Positions 22,796 to 33,478 of a stretch of 64,000 bases of DNA are shown here, piece after piece. The notes beneath the pieces were generated by a model. It did not search any database. It was not told the DNA's origin and saw nothing but the letters and a program-made list of their open reading frames with translations. The position numbers and the translations under genes were made by a program. Positions within the stretch are counted from its first letter, which is position 1. Each line of letters opens with the position of its first letter. The DNA comes from Amorphophallus konjac (lineage: Eukaryota; Streptophyta; Magnoliopsida; Alismatales; Araceae): contig CM040123.1 in assembly GCA_022559845.1 (NCBI GenBank), positions 316,181,933 through 316,245,932 of the forward strand, read 5' to 3'.

Positions 22796-25046
22796 ATGTG
22801 GTCCAACGACCCAGGGAGATCCGATGGGAGTGTCCCTCGCCACTATGTAGTTGAGGGCCTGGCGATCAATAAACCGCCATTTTTCGATGGTACTAACTAT
22901 CTATACTGGAAGAGCCGAATGAAAGTTTTTCTGTGTGCTCAGGATCACCAGATTTGGCATGTGGTTAGTAAGGGTCCTTTTATCTTACACGAGGTAGATG
23001 ATACCTAGACCCCAGATCAGGTTAAAAAATCCACCACTAATTGGAGCGCCATGAATATCATGCAATGCGCTATCCACCCCACAGAATACTCAAGAATCTC
23101 CACTTGCAAATCTGCAAAAGAAATGTGGGATTAGCTTGAGTTAATCTATGAGGGGACATCTTAGGTAAGGGCCACTAAGGCCAACATGTTAACTTCTGAA
23201 TATGAGATGTTCAGAATGAAGCTAGAAGAATCTATCGCTAAAATGTATGCAATATTCGCTCAGCTAACAAACAATTTGAATATTCTAGGCAAAGAATATT
23301 CTCAAGCTGAACTCGTTAGGAAGATCCTCAGATCTCTCACCCCAGCGTGGCACACTAAGGCCACTGTCATTGAGGATTCAAAGGATCTATCTAAACTGAC
23401 CATTGACGGACTAATAGGCTCGCTCATGACAAATGAGCTCAATTTCAAACGAAGTGAGGAAGATACAAAACCCAAGAAGATTGTTGGGCTCAGGGTCTCT
23501 GAGAACACAGAAGACTCAGATGAAGAGGATGAAGATGGCATCCCAAAAACTTCACTGGCCGACCATGCCATGCTTACTAGATAGTTCAAGAAATTCCTAA
23601 GAAGAAGAGGTAAATTCCAAATGAAGAAGAAGAACCCCCAGGTAAGTAGAAATTCCAACTTGAAATCCACTCAACCTAAGAAGTCTGACACTATGATTTG
23701 CTACCAATGCAAGAAACCAGGACAATTGCGAGGAGAGTGTCCTGAGTTGCTGAGGCAGCTATCCAAGGCCAAGGGAAAGAAGCCCAAGGCCATGGTCTCC
23801 ACTTGGAGCGATGAAGAAGAGGAGGGCGAAAGCCTCTCTACGGATGAAGATGAAGATGATTTCTGCTTCATGGCTGACGAGAGTGAGGATCAGGTAAGAA
23901 ATCCTTTCGAGACCTTTTCAATAGAGGATTGGGAAGATGCATATGCATATCTTCTTGAAAAATATGAAAGGTATAGAAAAGAGAATAAGCAATTGAAGAA
24001 GAAACTTAACTCTCTTGCTTAGAATGATTCTATTAGCAAAGAGCTGGAAACCATAAGAGCTGAGAATGAAGAACTGAAAAAACAAGCCGAAATCACCTGC
24101 TCAGATCTGTTAGTCTTAAAAGAAGAGAGTGTTGCTCTTAAAGAACATTTAAGCCAGATTAAACAAAGATGTGAAGAGTGGGAAAATGAGAGTAAACTTA
24201 TTCTTGAAAAGTATGAGGCCGTTAACACTGTTAATCTTGTGATGCAAAAAAAACTTGGAAAGAATTAAAGAAGAGTTGAAGGGCAAACAATCCACCCTAG
24301 AAAAAATGACTCTGGGAAAATTTAATCTAGATTCTATTTTTGGTACCCGCGTCAATTTTAGAAAGGAAGGGCTTGGTTTTAATCCTACCAATAAGAGGTC
24401 TTCTGAATTCAAAACTGTTTCCTTCTGTCCTCAGAAAGGGAAAGGAAAATTGATTGTAGAAGAACCCGTGGAAGAGAACCGCGCTCAACATGATACACAA
24501 TCAGATCGAGGCACCAATCATAAGACCAGACCCAATGTTGCTAAGCCACAGAATCAGCACAAGTCTGCCGAATGGAGAGGTCACTGGTCTGGACCTACAG
24601 GTCAAGCTAGCACTAGCCAACCAAGGGAAACCAAGCCACAAAGTCAATATCATAGACAAACAGGTTGAGGCCTTAGTGCGCCCCAACGTCCTTCTGGTCA
24701 AAGCACTTGGAACATGCCTCAGCGCATATCAGCCTACCACTCTGAAAAGAAGAATCACCACAATGACAGAAGAAAATTCAATGGTCAGCCCAGCATGGGT
24801 ATTTTCCATAAGAAACTCAAGTATTTTGGAAAGACAAAAAATCCATTTCAGTCTAACTCACACCCCATGAACTTCATGAATTTTGCTTGTCATGCTCGCA
24901 ACCGACCGAGTAACATTAATAACCAGTGCTGGTTCGATCATAGAATGAAAGTTTTCAGGCAAGTTTGGATTCCAAAGAATTTATTGCATACTTTCAGCTC
25001 TGACTCTGAACCCAGATGTGTTTGGGTTCCAAAAACCTCTACCTAA
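22796..25046 (+). pseudogene. gag: Copia gag, tandem unit 6, continuing into the gag-pol linker
   Basis: ATG at 22796; TAG at about 23007, further stops near 23131 and 23162, open 23186-23584, stop, then 23621-24022 with a degraded knuckle (CYQCKKPGQLRGEC, His lost), ending at the shared TAG (24020-24022). The only unit in which the tail is not joined back to the LTR: after 'SMG' it continues through a Phe/Asn-rich linker to the WIPK/WVPK motifs (about 24966-25040), which in SIRE-type elements precede the protease. It shows what the parental gag 3' end looked like. Confidence 0.75.
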
Positions 25047-25355
25047 TATCTTCTATGTAGTATTGCCTAGCAGCCCATCACAACTGCTGGTACTTGGACA
25101 GTGGCTGCTCACGGCACATGACGGGAGACAGGAAGAAATTTAGCCACTTAATCAAGAAGGAAGGAGGCCAAGTGAAGTTTGGTGGTAAGGATAAAGGCAA
25201 GGTAATTGCCACAGGCATCGTGGGTAAGCATCCATCTAAATCAATTGAAAATGTGATGCTCGTTGAAGGTCTTGAGCACAATCTGCTTAGTATAAGCCAG
25301 CTGTGCGACAAGGGTCACAAGGTGATGTTTGACACCAATAATTGTAGGATCATGG
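25047..25355 (+). pseudogene. Copia aspartic protease start, truncated
   Basis: After a stop at 25044-25046, 'WYLDSGCSRHMTG' is encoded from about 25088, the Asp-Ser-Gly active site of Copia proteases (Asp codon at 25097), followed by KKEGGQVKFGG..GKVIATG and the conserved 'EHNLLSISQLCDKGHKVMF'. Homology stops after 'NNCRIM' at about 25355, where unrelated AT-rich sequence begins. Integrase, reverse transcriptase, RNase H and the 3' LTR are absent from the window. Confidence 0.85.
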
Positions 25356-25379
25356 TGACATCGATTTATTCATTTTAAA

Positions 25380-26190
25380 ATTAATTAAGATAAAATGCTT
25401 AGGCGTGCAAGTCACATAGGTGACGAATTAATTGTGCGCTCGATCTGACTTGGTCAGTCGATTGTGAGGTTCGTGTCAGGACTCAAAACCCGCCGTACCG
25501 TAAAGGCTACGACGTTAATTATGTCTCTCTGAAAGAGGGACAACCCATGATTAATCACCAAAATAGAAGGACCATGGGGCCCGTAGAATACATGAAAGAC
25601 GTGATTGCTTGCAAGCACATAATACGATAGTATTTATTCATTAAGCCGACTTTCGATACAAGGTGGAGGACTTAGGTCTGAAGACCATCATCACGCATAG
25701 TGAAAGCATCCGGTCGAGCATAACTTGACTTTCAGCTAAACACCATTTGATATACCAGAGAAGCGGATGATGCAAGCATAATGGGTAGTAATATTTAGTT
25801 TTATGGTTGTTTATCATCTATTCGATCTCTTCTTTATAGTTTCAAGGGGGACTTCGACAACGCCTCTCTTGTTCCAAGAGTCATTGGGCCCTTTTATTTA
25901 GAGGCTATGCGTGGCATTACGGTGCACACATATGGACCCATGAGGTGGCTCGAGTGTGACCGTATTCGGGCAGACTCGTGTAATGTCGGGACAATGTATG
26001 CCGGGATACGGCAAATTTACTGTTCAAGAAACGAGGGAATGCGGTTGAAACCCAATCGGAACTAATTGAAGACATCGGATTATTGGCCCGGAGAGAAGCT
26101 ATGCCATGACCATAATGGGTGAATCCCGAGGTCTAGGCACGACTTGTAAAGCACTATTAATATTCCCCATACTCAGGTCTAGAGGAGGTG
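25380..26190. other. Unassigned non-coding stretch
   Basis: No protein, tRNA or known repeat recognised. Several short words recur ('cgggacaatgtatgccgggatacgg', 'cccgagg'), and the composition is balanced. If the large minus-strand LTR is real, this is its U5 end. Confidence 0.3.
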
Positions 26191-26192
26191 AG

Positions 26193-26501
26193 AGCCCCGA
26201 GGCGAGTACAATCGTGTTCATTGTTTGTTATCTATTCTTGTTATTATTTTAGATGCATGAATGCTTCTCTTCTTTTAATTCTTTGTTCTTATTTCGTTTA
26301 TGTTATTCCCTTTGTATTGTTTATTTGTTTATTTTCACGTTGCACGTATATATTTTATTTTCTTTATTGCCATTTGTTTGATTATTATTCATTTAGCATC
26401 TTTTATTCAATTTACCATTTTTATTCTATTTGTTTATTTATTGCTGTTTATTTATTTATTTATTCTCTATCGTCATTTATTTGACCATTATTTGGTTAGC
26501 A

Positions 26502-26532
<31 letters not shown>

Positions 26533-26640
26533 TTATTTATCTTAACTATTTTTATTTCCTCCATCTTGAATGAGTGTATTTTATTTGTCTCATTATTTTG
26601 TTTGCGTTTGTTTGATATGTGAATGGGTGGCAACATGCTT
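26193..26640. repeat. T-rich low-complexity tract with (ATT)n
   Basis: TTTATT-rich sequence with a pure (ATT)n run at about 26505-26534. Phe/Leu/Tyr/Ile-rich open frames through it are composition artefacts. Confidence 0.8.
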
Positions 26641-26682
26641 AGACGTGGGTTGTTTTTTTGTTTTGATTCTGTTTTCTTCTTT

Positions 26683-26688
<6 letters not shown>

Positions 26689-26719
<31 letters not shown>
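26689..26719. repeat. (TA)n microsatellite
   Basis: About 15 AT dinucleotides in a row. Confidence 0.95.
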
Positions 26720-26721
<2 letters not shown>

Positions 26722-26789
26722 TGTATAGGTGGGGTATGCATTAAACGTGAGTATGTTGTGTGCATATGAGTGGGTTTCACATTGGTGCA

Positions 26790-27150
26790 GAATGAAGGGA
26801 GGTCCGTGCAGAGGGAAGAGGAGGTCGGTGCACGTTGAAGCCATTGAGGAGCTGGGTCGGTGCAATCTTTAGGCAGGCAGGCAATGCGGTCAGTGCATAT
26901 GGGAGGTCTGTGCAGGCTTTGGATCATGCACATGGGTATGCAAGTCGGTGCAAGCTTGGGTTGTGCACAGGGGAGGTCGGTGCATATGGGAGGTTAGCGC
27001 AAGGGCCAAATGGGGGTCAGTGCAAGGGCCAAATGGGTCGGTGCAAGGTGTGGTCATGCGCATGGGAGATCAGTGCATATGGGAGGCCAGTGCATATGGG
27101 AGGTCAGTGTAAGGGCCAAAGGGGTCTATGCAAGGGTAAAAGGAGGTCGG
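26790..27150 (-). repeat. Inverted-orientation array of TGCACCGACC motif
   Basis: On the plus strand GGTCGGTGCA, GGTCAGTGCA and GGTCTGTGCA recur about 15 times, often with 'catatgggag' between. The reverse complement TGCACCGACC..CATATG matches the array at 4990-5310 including the CATATG spacer. At least six copies keep the DRE/CRT core GTCGGT. Confidence 0.75.
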
Positions 27151-27360
27151 TGCATGTTGGGTGTGCCTGTGTTATTAACTTAGGAGAATGCATAGCTTAG
27201 TGCTAACGAGGGTTGTATGCATAAATAAGTTGGGGGGGTCTCAACGTGTTTACAAAGGTGAGACGGTGGAGCATTAAGTGGCATGGTTCAAAAGGTGAGG
27301 CGGTGGGGGGTATTAGGTAATACAGTGGCGTCGTCACCGATTCAACCCCTCTCTCCTTTT
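27151..27360. other. Short unassigned stretch
   Basis: G-rich, with 'aaaggtgagacggtgg' / 'aaaggtgaggcggtgg' repeated once (about 27255 and 27290). No gene seen. Confidence 0.3.
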
Positions 27361-27369
27361 TGTTGTTTT

Positions 27370-27476
27370 CTTTATTCAGGTTTGTTTTATTTGTTCATGT
27401 TTGTTTTATTTATTCAGGTTTCTTTTATTTGTTCATGTTTGTTTTGTTTATTCAGGTTTGTTTTATTTATTGTTCA
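27370..27476. repeat. About 22-bp tandem repeat (TTTGTTTTATTTRTTCAGG)
   Basis: Five near-perfect units alternating 'tttattcagg' and 'ttgttcatg' ends. Confidence 0.8.
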
Positions 27477-27479
27477 ATC

Positions 27480-28480
27480 CAGAGGTCCCCACGAAAATTG
27501 GGTAGCATCTCCCCTAGACCCGGAGTGTTCGGGGAGTAATGGGACAGACACACGGGGGAAGCCTGTGTAAGGCCATAAATCAGCTGAGAAGCCCAATGCG
27601 CCTATCTCAGAACCTGAGATCAACACTTACTGAATCCTAAGGGCTGGCCTACTAAGGATTCGTGATGATACGGAGAAGCTGCGAAGGGCTAGAATGTAGC
27701 CAAGTGAATGGCATTTCATGTCTCACCTTGTGCAAGGGGCTTCCAGGGGAACATGTGACAGAGCGACAGGTCCCCTGGAACCCATGGTGAGTAGAGAATG
27801 ATCAAACAGAAATCAATAATCGAGGTTGTTCCCTTCCCCGGTGATGGATCCATAGACACAATTGAGAAATAATCACTGCGATCAGATAAAACCGAGAACA
27901 AGCATGAACAATCCAACTATCCACACGACAGCCTGAGGGTCCCCTCCGGAGGCCAAAGCAGACGATCCTGGCCAAGCAAATGGGCTAGCGTCTGTATTTG
28001 AAAACACAGTAAAGGGGAAGTTTAGGGGGATAAAGGCCCTTGGGGGTAAACCATCGAACACCCAAGGTGCATATATGGTTTCAAACATAGACAATACAAA
28101 CGATGAAATAATCAGATCTTGGGGAGGGGATATTACTGTCACCCCGGTGGGCGTGGCCATTGACCATTTTCAAAGACTCATATGTCCGATCGATCTTGGG
28201 ATCTTTAGAAGAGATATATGGCCATCGGAGGAGGCCTCCTAACGATCGGAGGAAAAAAAATAGAAAACCAAAGGAACAGCGAAGATGAAATAGATAATGC
28301 ACACACCACAGGTCAATGAACGAAAATCAAAGATGAGAGGGGGAACAAATTCTTTCGATTCCAAAATAAAAAAGGCGAGAAATACAACAAGTGACCCCTG
28401 ATTACATAGAGGCAGAAGTTGATATATACATCGAGGAGGGGGGAGAATGAGCATCACATGATACAAAATATCCTATGGCC
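27480..28480. other. Unassigned non-coding stretch
   Basis: No convincing protein in six frames. Short perfect inverted repeats are present, for example GGAGG-CCTCC in 'cggaggaggcctcc' near 28225. In the proposed minus-strand LTR this is the transcribed leader downstream of the TATA box at 28661-28667. Confidence 0.3.
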
Positions 28481-28660
28481 CTAACCCACCTTCCTCCTCC
28501 TATGGCTCTTCTCTCCTCGATGGGCTCTCTTCTATCTTTATCTCTTCTGGATGCGTCCGCCTCCGTCTCCTTCTACCTGTGGCTCTCTTCATGTATCTTC
28601 TTTCTTTCTCCTCTATTGTTCATCCCCTTCCGATTTTTTCTTCTGAAGGCCAAGGGGCCC

Positions 28661-28667
28661 TTTTATA
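28661..28667 (-). promoter_or_regulatory. Minus-strand TATA box (TATAAAA)
   Basis: 'gcctataaaagggcccc' on the minus strand, followed in that direction by GA-rich sequence (28650 down to 28480), as in the transcription start region of plant LTRs. Confidence 0.45.
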
Positions 28668-28715
28668 GGCAGATGCCCAAAGTAGGGTATCGGAAACCTG
28701 ACGGGATGGGTGAGC

Positions 28716-28860
28716 TGCCACCGCCTCAGCGTCAAAGGCGCCACCGCCTCGGCTACAAAGGCGCCACCACCTCATCTACAAAGGCGCCACTGCCTCAGCT
28801 ATAAAGGCCACCACGGACTCAGCTGTAAAGGCCGCCGCCGATTCGAATGAGGTAGCGTCA
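28716..28860. repeat. About 24-bp tandem repeat with GGCGCC core
   Basis: Five to six units of 'aaaggcgccaccgcctcagctac'-like sequence that decay toward the right. They lie immediately upstream of the minus-strand TATA box. Confidence 0.75.
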
Positions 28861-29055
28861 CCGACTCGGCCATTCAAGGGCATTTTCATAATTTTAACAT
28901 TTTATCCCGAAATTAACACGGTGAGTGCTCTTCATTCGGAGTAGCTTCGTGGTTGGTGCAGTAGTTCTGAACTACGTTTTTGAAGTGTTGATTCAGGATT
29001 TTCGTAGATTTCTGGGACCTATAGAACCCGTACCGATTTTCCAAGGATTTGCACT

Positions 29056-29423
29056 GATTCGGCCTTCGGCACTATTGTTCATGTGAGCAACTCAACTTTG
29101 CATATATGCGGGATATCCTTATCAAGTGGACTATCCCTGAAAGTATTTTCGTCCTGGCTGGACATCCTTTCGGCCACTTACGGACCTTTCTGGTGCGTTG
29201 TGTACCCGAATCGGGTAACCCGGGTTTTCTTCCGATTTGGTGTTCGGCACGTTGATTCGTGCCGCCAACTCCACGCTATGGACACGTGGGGTGGCTTCAT
29301 TAGGAGGGCCATCCCTCGAAGCATTTTTGCCCTGATCGGACAACTTTCTGGCCACTTACGGACCATTCCGGCACTAGTGTGTGTTGAGCAGATTTTCCAG
29401 GTTTTCTTCTGATTTAGCCTTCG
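29056..29423 (-). repeat. 178-bp tandem repeat, copies 1 and 2 plus the start of copy 3
   Basis: Anchored on 'gatt(c/t)gg..ttcggcac', 'gccaacttacgga'-type and 'ccctcgaa(g)..att' words: copy starts at 29056, 29234 and 29411. Copy 3 is cut after 13 bp by the element starting at 29424 and resumes at 39582. Copies 1 and 2 differ clearly; copy 2 and copy 3 share 'gccgccaactccacgct'. Confidence 0.8.
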
Positions 29424-31473
29424 TGATGGGGACATCGAGACAAGACCGTTCGCATTTTATTTGCATTTATGTCCTTTCATCTTTGTATGTATACCCTTGT
29501 GTTATATGGGTACGCAATTGTAAGTCTTAGTGGGTTTATATGTAAATTTCCCGTAGGCCCAAGCAAGGGGACCCTCACCCCTTTCCCATTGGTCCACCTA
29601 GACCATGTGGGGCTGGTCAACCATCCTAGGTGGCCATCTAGAAGCTTGGAATGCCAATTGACCACATGGTAGACAAGTGGTTAAAAAATTCAAAGGTAGG
29701 CTACCTACCTTTCCTACCTTGTCACCCCATTAGAATTAATTAGGAATTTCATTTTTTTATTTTATTTGGATCAAATATGAAGTCCCTTAAATGCCCCTCC
29801 AGATCTTAGATCTAAGGGTATTCATGGTCTTTTTTTATTTATTATATAAGTCATATATTTCTATTATTCTAGAATTAATGAAATGAGAAAAACCATTATG
29901 CAAGAGCCCCCCCTTGAGTGAATTTCGACCTCCCCTCTCTCTCCCTCTGGTTTCTTCATCCCCAACCCCCATTCTAGAGTGGAACTACCTTCTATCTCCC
30001 CCTCTCAACCTCTGATCTTCACCGGTGCCGCCGCCGTTCGTGCCGCCTTCGAGCAGCCGCCGAGCCATCTTCAAGTTTCTGTCCTGCTGAACAGAGGTGT
30101 AATTCGTGAATTCTTGCTGCCAGCCACGAGCTCAGATGGATTTGAAATTTTGAGGGTGTGTTCTTACCTTGAATCCCCACCTTCACCTAAATTTTCACGT
30201 CCAAACTTCTCCATTTAGTAATTTTCCATTTTCGTTAATTTTGCATTCCTAGATCTGTTTTGTCTCTGTCTACAGTGACAACAGCTCTGAGTTTCCCATC
30301 TCCGACCACCTTTTTGATTTTTCCAAACCCTCCCCATTTTACTGGGAGTTCTGTCCATCAACCCCTCACTCCATGAATTTTCTTAATTTTTGATCAGCCT
30401 TCTACCCATTTTTCAAAAATCATGTTCTATCTCTGCTACAGTGCTTTCAGCCAAGTTCCAGATCCGACCACCTTCCAGTTCCAAAATCAGAACACATCAC
30501 AGCCACCTCCAAACCTTTCATAAAAACTATGTCCATTTTCCTAGCTTGATTTCCTACAACTTTACTGAAGACCACCACTTCAGATTCGGACGTTCACATA
30601 TTGTTCAAATGCAGTTATCAGAAACGTTCTCTGCAGATCTGAGAATCCGGTCACTGTACAACAGCAATTCAAAAATTCATTAAAGCCAAGATCCGTGCAT
30701 ATCCAGACCAGATCTTCAGGTCTAGATTGAAGGATTTGAAGTTAGCTTTCCAAAGGCGCCAGTTTCGTGTCGATCCGACATCGAGGCGGATCGCCGCGTC
30801 CGTTCTCGCCGGGACGCGCGCTGAAACCCAGAAGCTGCAGATCCGTGGCCGGTAGTTCCGACCGGTGCCGATCGGAGCCGCCCGGCCTCCGGCAGGTGAA
30901 CCAGCACGCCTCCACTCCAGGGAGCGCCCTTCCAGGCATCCTCCACTACAGCGATGCCATCGGGTCCCACACGGCCCCTCCGGACAGCACGTGGGCCCCA
31001 CCGTCACTAGTTCGGGTGTTGCCAAATCAACGCGAGAAGCCGCCCGTCAACCCGAATTCGGTCCTCCCGGACCCCATTGTGTAGCCCTTTACCTCCTTGC
31101 GTGGAGTGGGCAGCGACTTGTATTGCTGTAATATTGTGTAGTATTGTTCCGGGAGTACGAGTTTCGGCCAGGACCGTCTTCCCCACGCCGAGCGCGTGGA
31201 GGTATCGTATTCGCTCCTTGCTTGGCATTTCACTTATTTTCATATATGCTTTATATGCCGCTGCTAGAGAGCATGTTTTAGGATCTAGCTCGCTATATTT
31301 TTCATATCACCGCTGCTGCGAGAGAGAGCGTGACCGTCCCGTGACCCGATCCGGGCACAAGTGAGAGCCGACCACCCTAGCTCACTGCCGGTTTCCCAAC
31401 CGCGCACGTCCGACGCTTCCCTCGTTAAGGGACAGTCATGAGCTTGTCGTGTCCGTGGTCTCGTCCCGCATCA
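29424..31473 (+). repeat. LTR1 of the gag-only element
   Basis: TGATGGGG start, CGCATCA end. TATA box TATATAAG near 29841. A 9-bp perfect hairpin AAAGGTAGG-cta-CCTACCTTT lies near 29691-29711. The second half is GC-rich with frames open on both strands by composition only. Confidence 0.9.
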
Positions 31474-31476
31474 ATT

Positions 31477-31488
31477 TGGTATCAGAGC
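31477..31488 (+). other. Primer binding site (initiator tRNA-Met), internal copy 1
   Basis: TGGTATCAGAGC three bases after LTR1. The same site follows LTR2 at 35517. Confidence 0.85.
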
Positions 31489-31807
31489 GAGTTGAGTCTA
31501 GGGTGTCCAAAACAAAAAAAAAGAGTGTCATTTAAGTCTAAGTGTCTAAGTCGGTCTTAGGAGTTGCATTTGCATACCATTAATCGGTATATAAAAAGGT
31601 GTTGTCCGAACGTTAGGCTACGCCTATCGGGAAGGCCGCACACTTGCGCGAGTGATCTTCGGATTGATTAACTCCGCCACGTATCGAGTCTTGGTGTCTT
31701 GTCCTTAGTGTGCATGCATCCCAAACCGTGCATAGTCGGTCTAGTGTCTTGTCTAAATGGCCTTGCATACCCATTCCTAGGGATCCATTCCCACCTTTTC
31801 GACACCA

Positions 31808-33039
31808 ATGGCCAACCCATGTCGACCCGTCCAAGGTGATAGGTCCGTGTCCGAGTACATCCGGGACTATGATAAGTACCGGTTGGAATATGGCTTGGAA
31901 GAGGAGAGCACCATGACCGCATTTCAGTTCCGGAGAGGTTTGCGGTTTCACTTCCAACTTGAATGTCTTGTCCGCGACGCGTTCTCGCTGGCGCAATCTT
32001 ATAAGGTCGCTCTAGAGGTCGAGCCCTTTGAGTCTCATTTTTCTCGCTCTAGAGGTCGAACCTTTTGGCAAACATCTACCTCCCAACCGAGTCCCGAACC
32101 GATCGGACTACCTAACCCAATTCCTTCACCACCCGAAAGTGCTCCATTGTCACCCTCACCTTCCGATCTTAATTCGGAACCCTCTCATTTGGAGCCACCC
32201 AAGCCCCAGCCACCCGTGTTTCTAACGGGTATGCTTTTCATCGCCGAGCCGCTTCTTAGTTGGCTCAAGGATGGCTTGGTCCCACATCCCTTCCCATCCA
32301 TGGACCCCACCTTACCTTTAGTGCCGGTCAACTCATTCCATACCACATTTCTACCTAGTCACCATGTTGACACGTTGGACGATCTTGTTATGGGACTAGA
32401 CACGCAATGGAAGTTGACACATATGTTGGCCCGAGACTTCGACCAACCCACGAGTCGTAGCTTCACCCATCCGGCCTTCGGGTCCATTACCTCTGAGTGC
32501 ACCGTGGGTTGTATCACCACGGAGGTTCTTCTACTTCTCCCGCTACCGGATGAGCCCGACTTCATGACTTTGCTTCCGAGGAGGAGTCATATTTCCTATA
32601 CACGGTCCCATCTACCATGACGGAGGAAGGTGACCACCCGCACCTTCAAGAATTTCACGATTAGGACCATGTCATGTTGGAACCCACCATAAGGGGTCAT
32701 ACCTTCTTTGATCCCTTTGACCCCTTCCCTAGTGGATCCCTAGACCCTTCATATTCCCTTCACTTCTTCGTGGAAGTCCAGCTTCATACCCCTTTCCTAC
32801 GGGTCGGGTCCTCCATACCCACCAAACCCATACTCGATACACCCACACCCGGCTCTTCCACATCTGGGTCTTCTAGCTCTCTCAAGTTCCCCAAATCCAA
32901 AGGGCCGTCCATGCATGACTGGGTCATACTTGGACATTTAGGTGTACCCCATGCCACCCATCACCGGTCACGTCAAATGCATGTATGGCACATATTCGGA
33001 TGTCCTGGTCCGCCGTCATCCATGTACGGGTCTGACTAA
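31808..33039 (+). pseudogene. Gag-like ORF, internal copy 1 (frameshift and stop)
   Basis: Same protein as 35848-37080 but broken twice. One base is missing near 32579 ('gaggaggagtc' against 'gaggaaggagtc'), which ends the first open part at 32620. A G-to-A change makes TAG in 'gattaggacc' near 32661. The remainder is open from 32674 to 33039. About fifteen differences over the 2.0-kb internal region separate the two copies by eye. Confidence 0.8.
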
Positions 33040-33478
33040 CACTAGTTTTGTCTAGAGTCATGCATGAGTCCGTTTCTTATTTGTGTTGTTTGCATATGTG
33101 TGTTAGTGTTGGGTGAGTCTGCATGTGTCTTGTGCAAGCTCGTTGTCGTTCTCTTATGCGTAAGAGGCGAGTGGACTCATTCGATGAGTATGGGATCGGT
33201 TCTATATCTACACCCGGATCTAGTCACCTACAGGGACTCAGCGGTGATTCCTAGTGAGTCTTCGAGCCGCTTCCTTCCCTTTTGAGAGTGCCCCACCTGG
33301 AGTGTCCACCTCTAGCCCACAGCAGCTTGTGCATATCGAGTATATATAGAATGAGCAGGTGACGGTCACTTGGAGTGGAGCATACCCGCGTTACTTGGCA
33401 CGGTGACGGATCCGCCGGAGTACTCGAGCATCCATACCCCTACTCAACGGGGTCGAGTTCCTCCCACCCGGGGAGAAT

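Noticed and set aside
26188..26545. Phe/Tyr/Leu-rich frames resembling membrane proteins
   Set aside because: They are translations of a TTTATT-rich low-complexity tract.
30669..31364. Long overlapping frames on both strands in the GC-rich half of LTR1 (and the same in LTR2 and LTR3)
   Set aside because: They are open on both strands at once, lie in the LTR and carry no domain; a composition effect.
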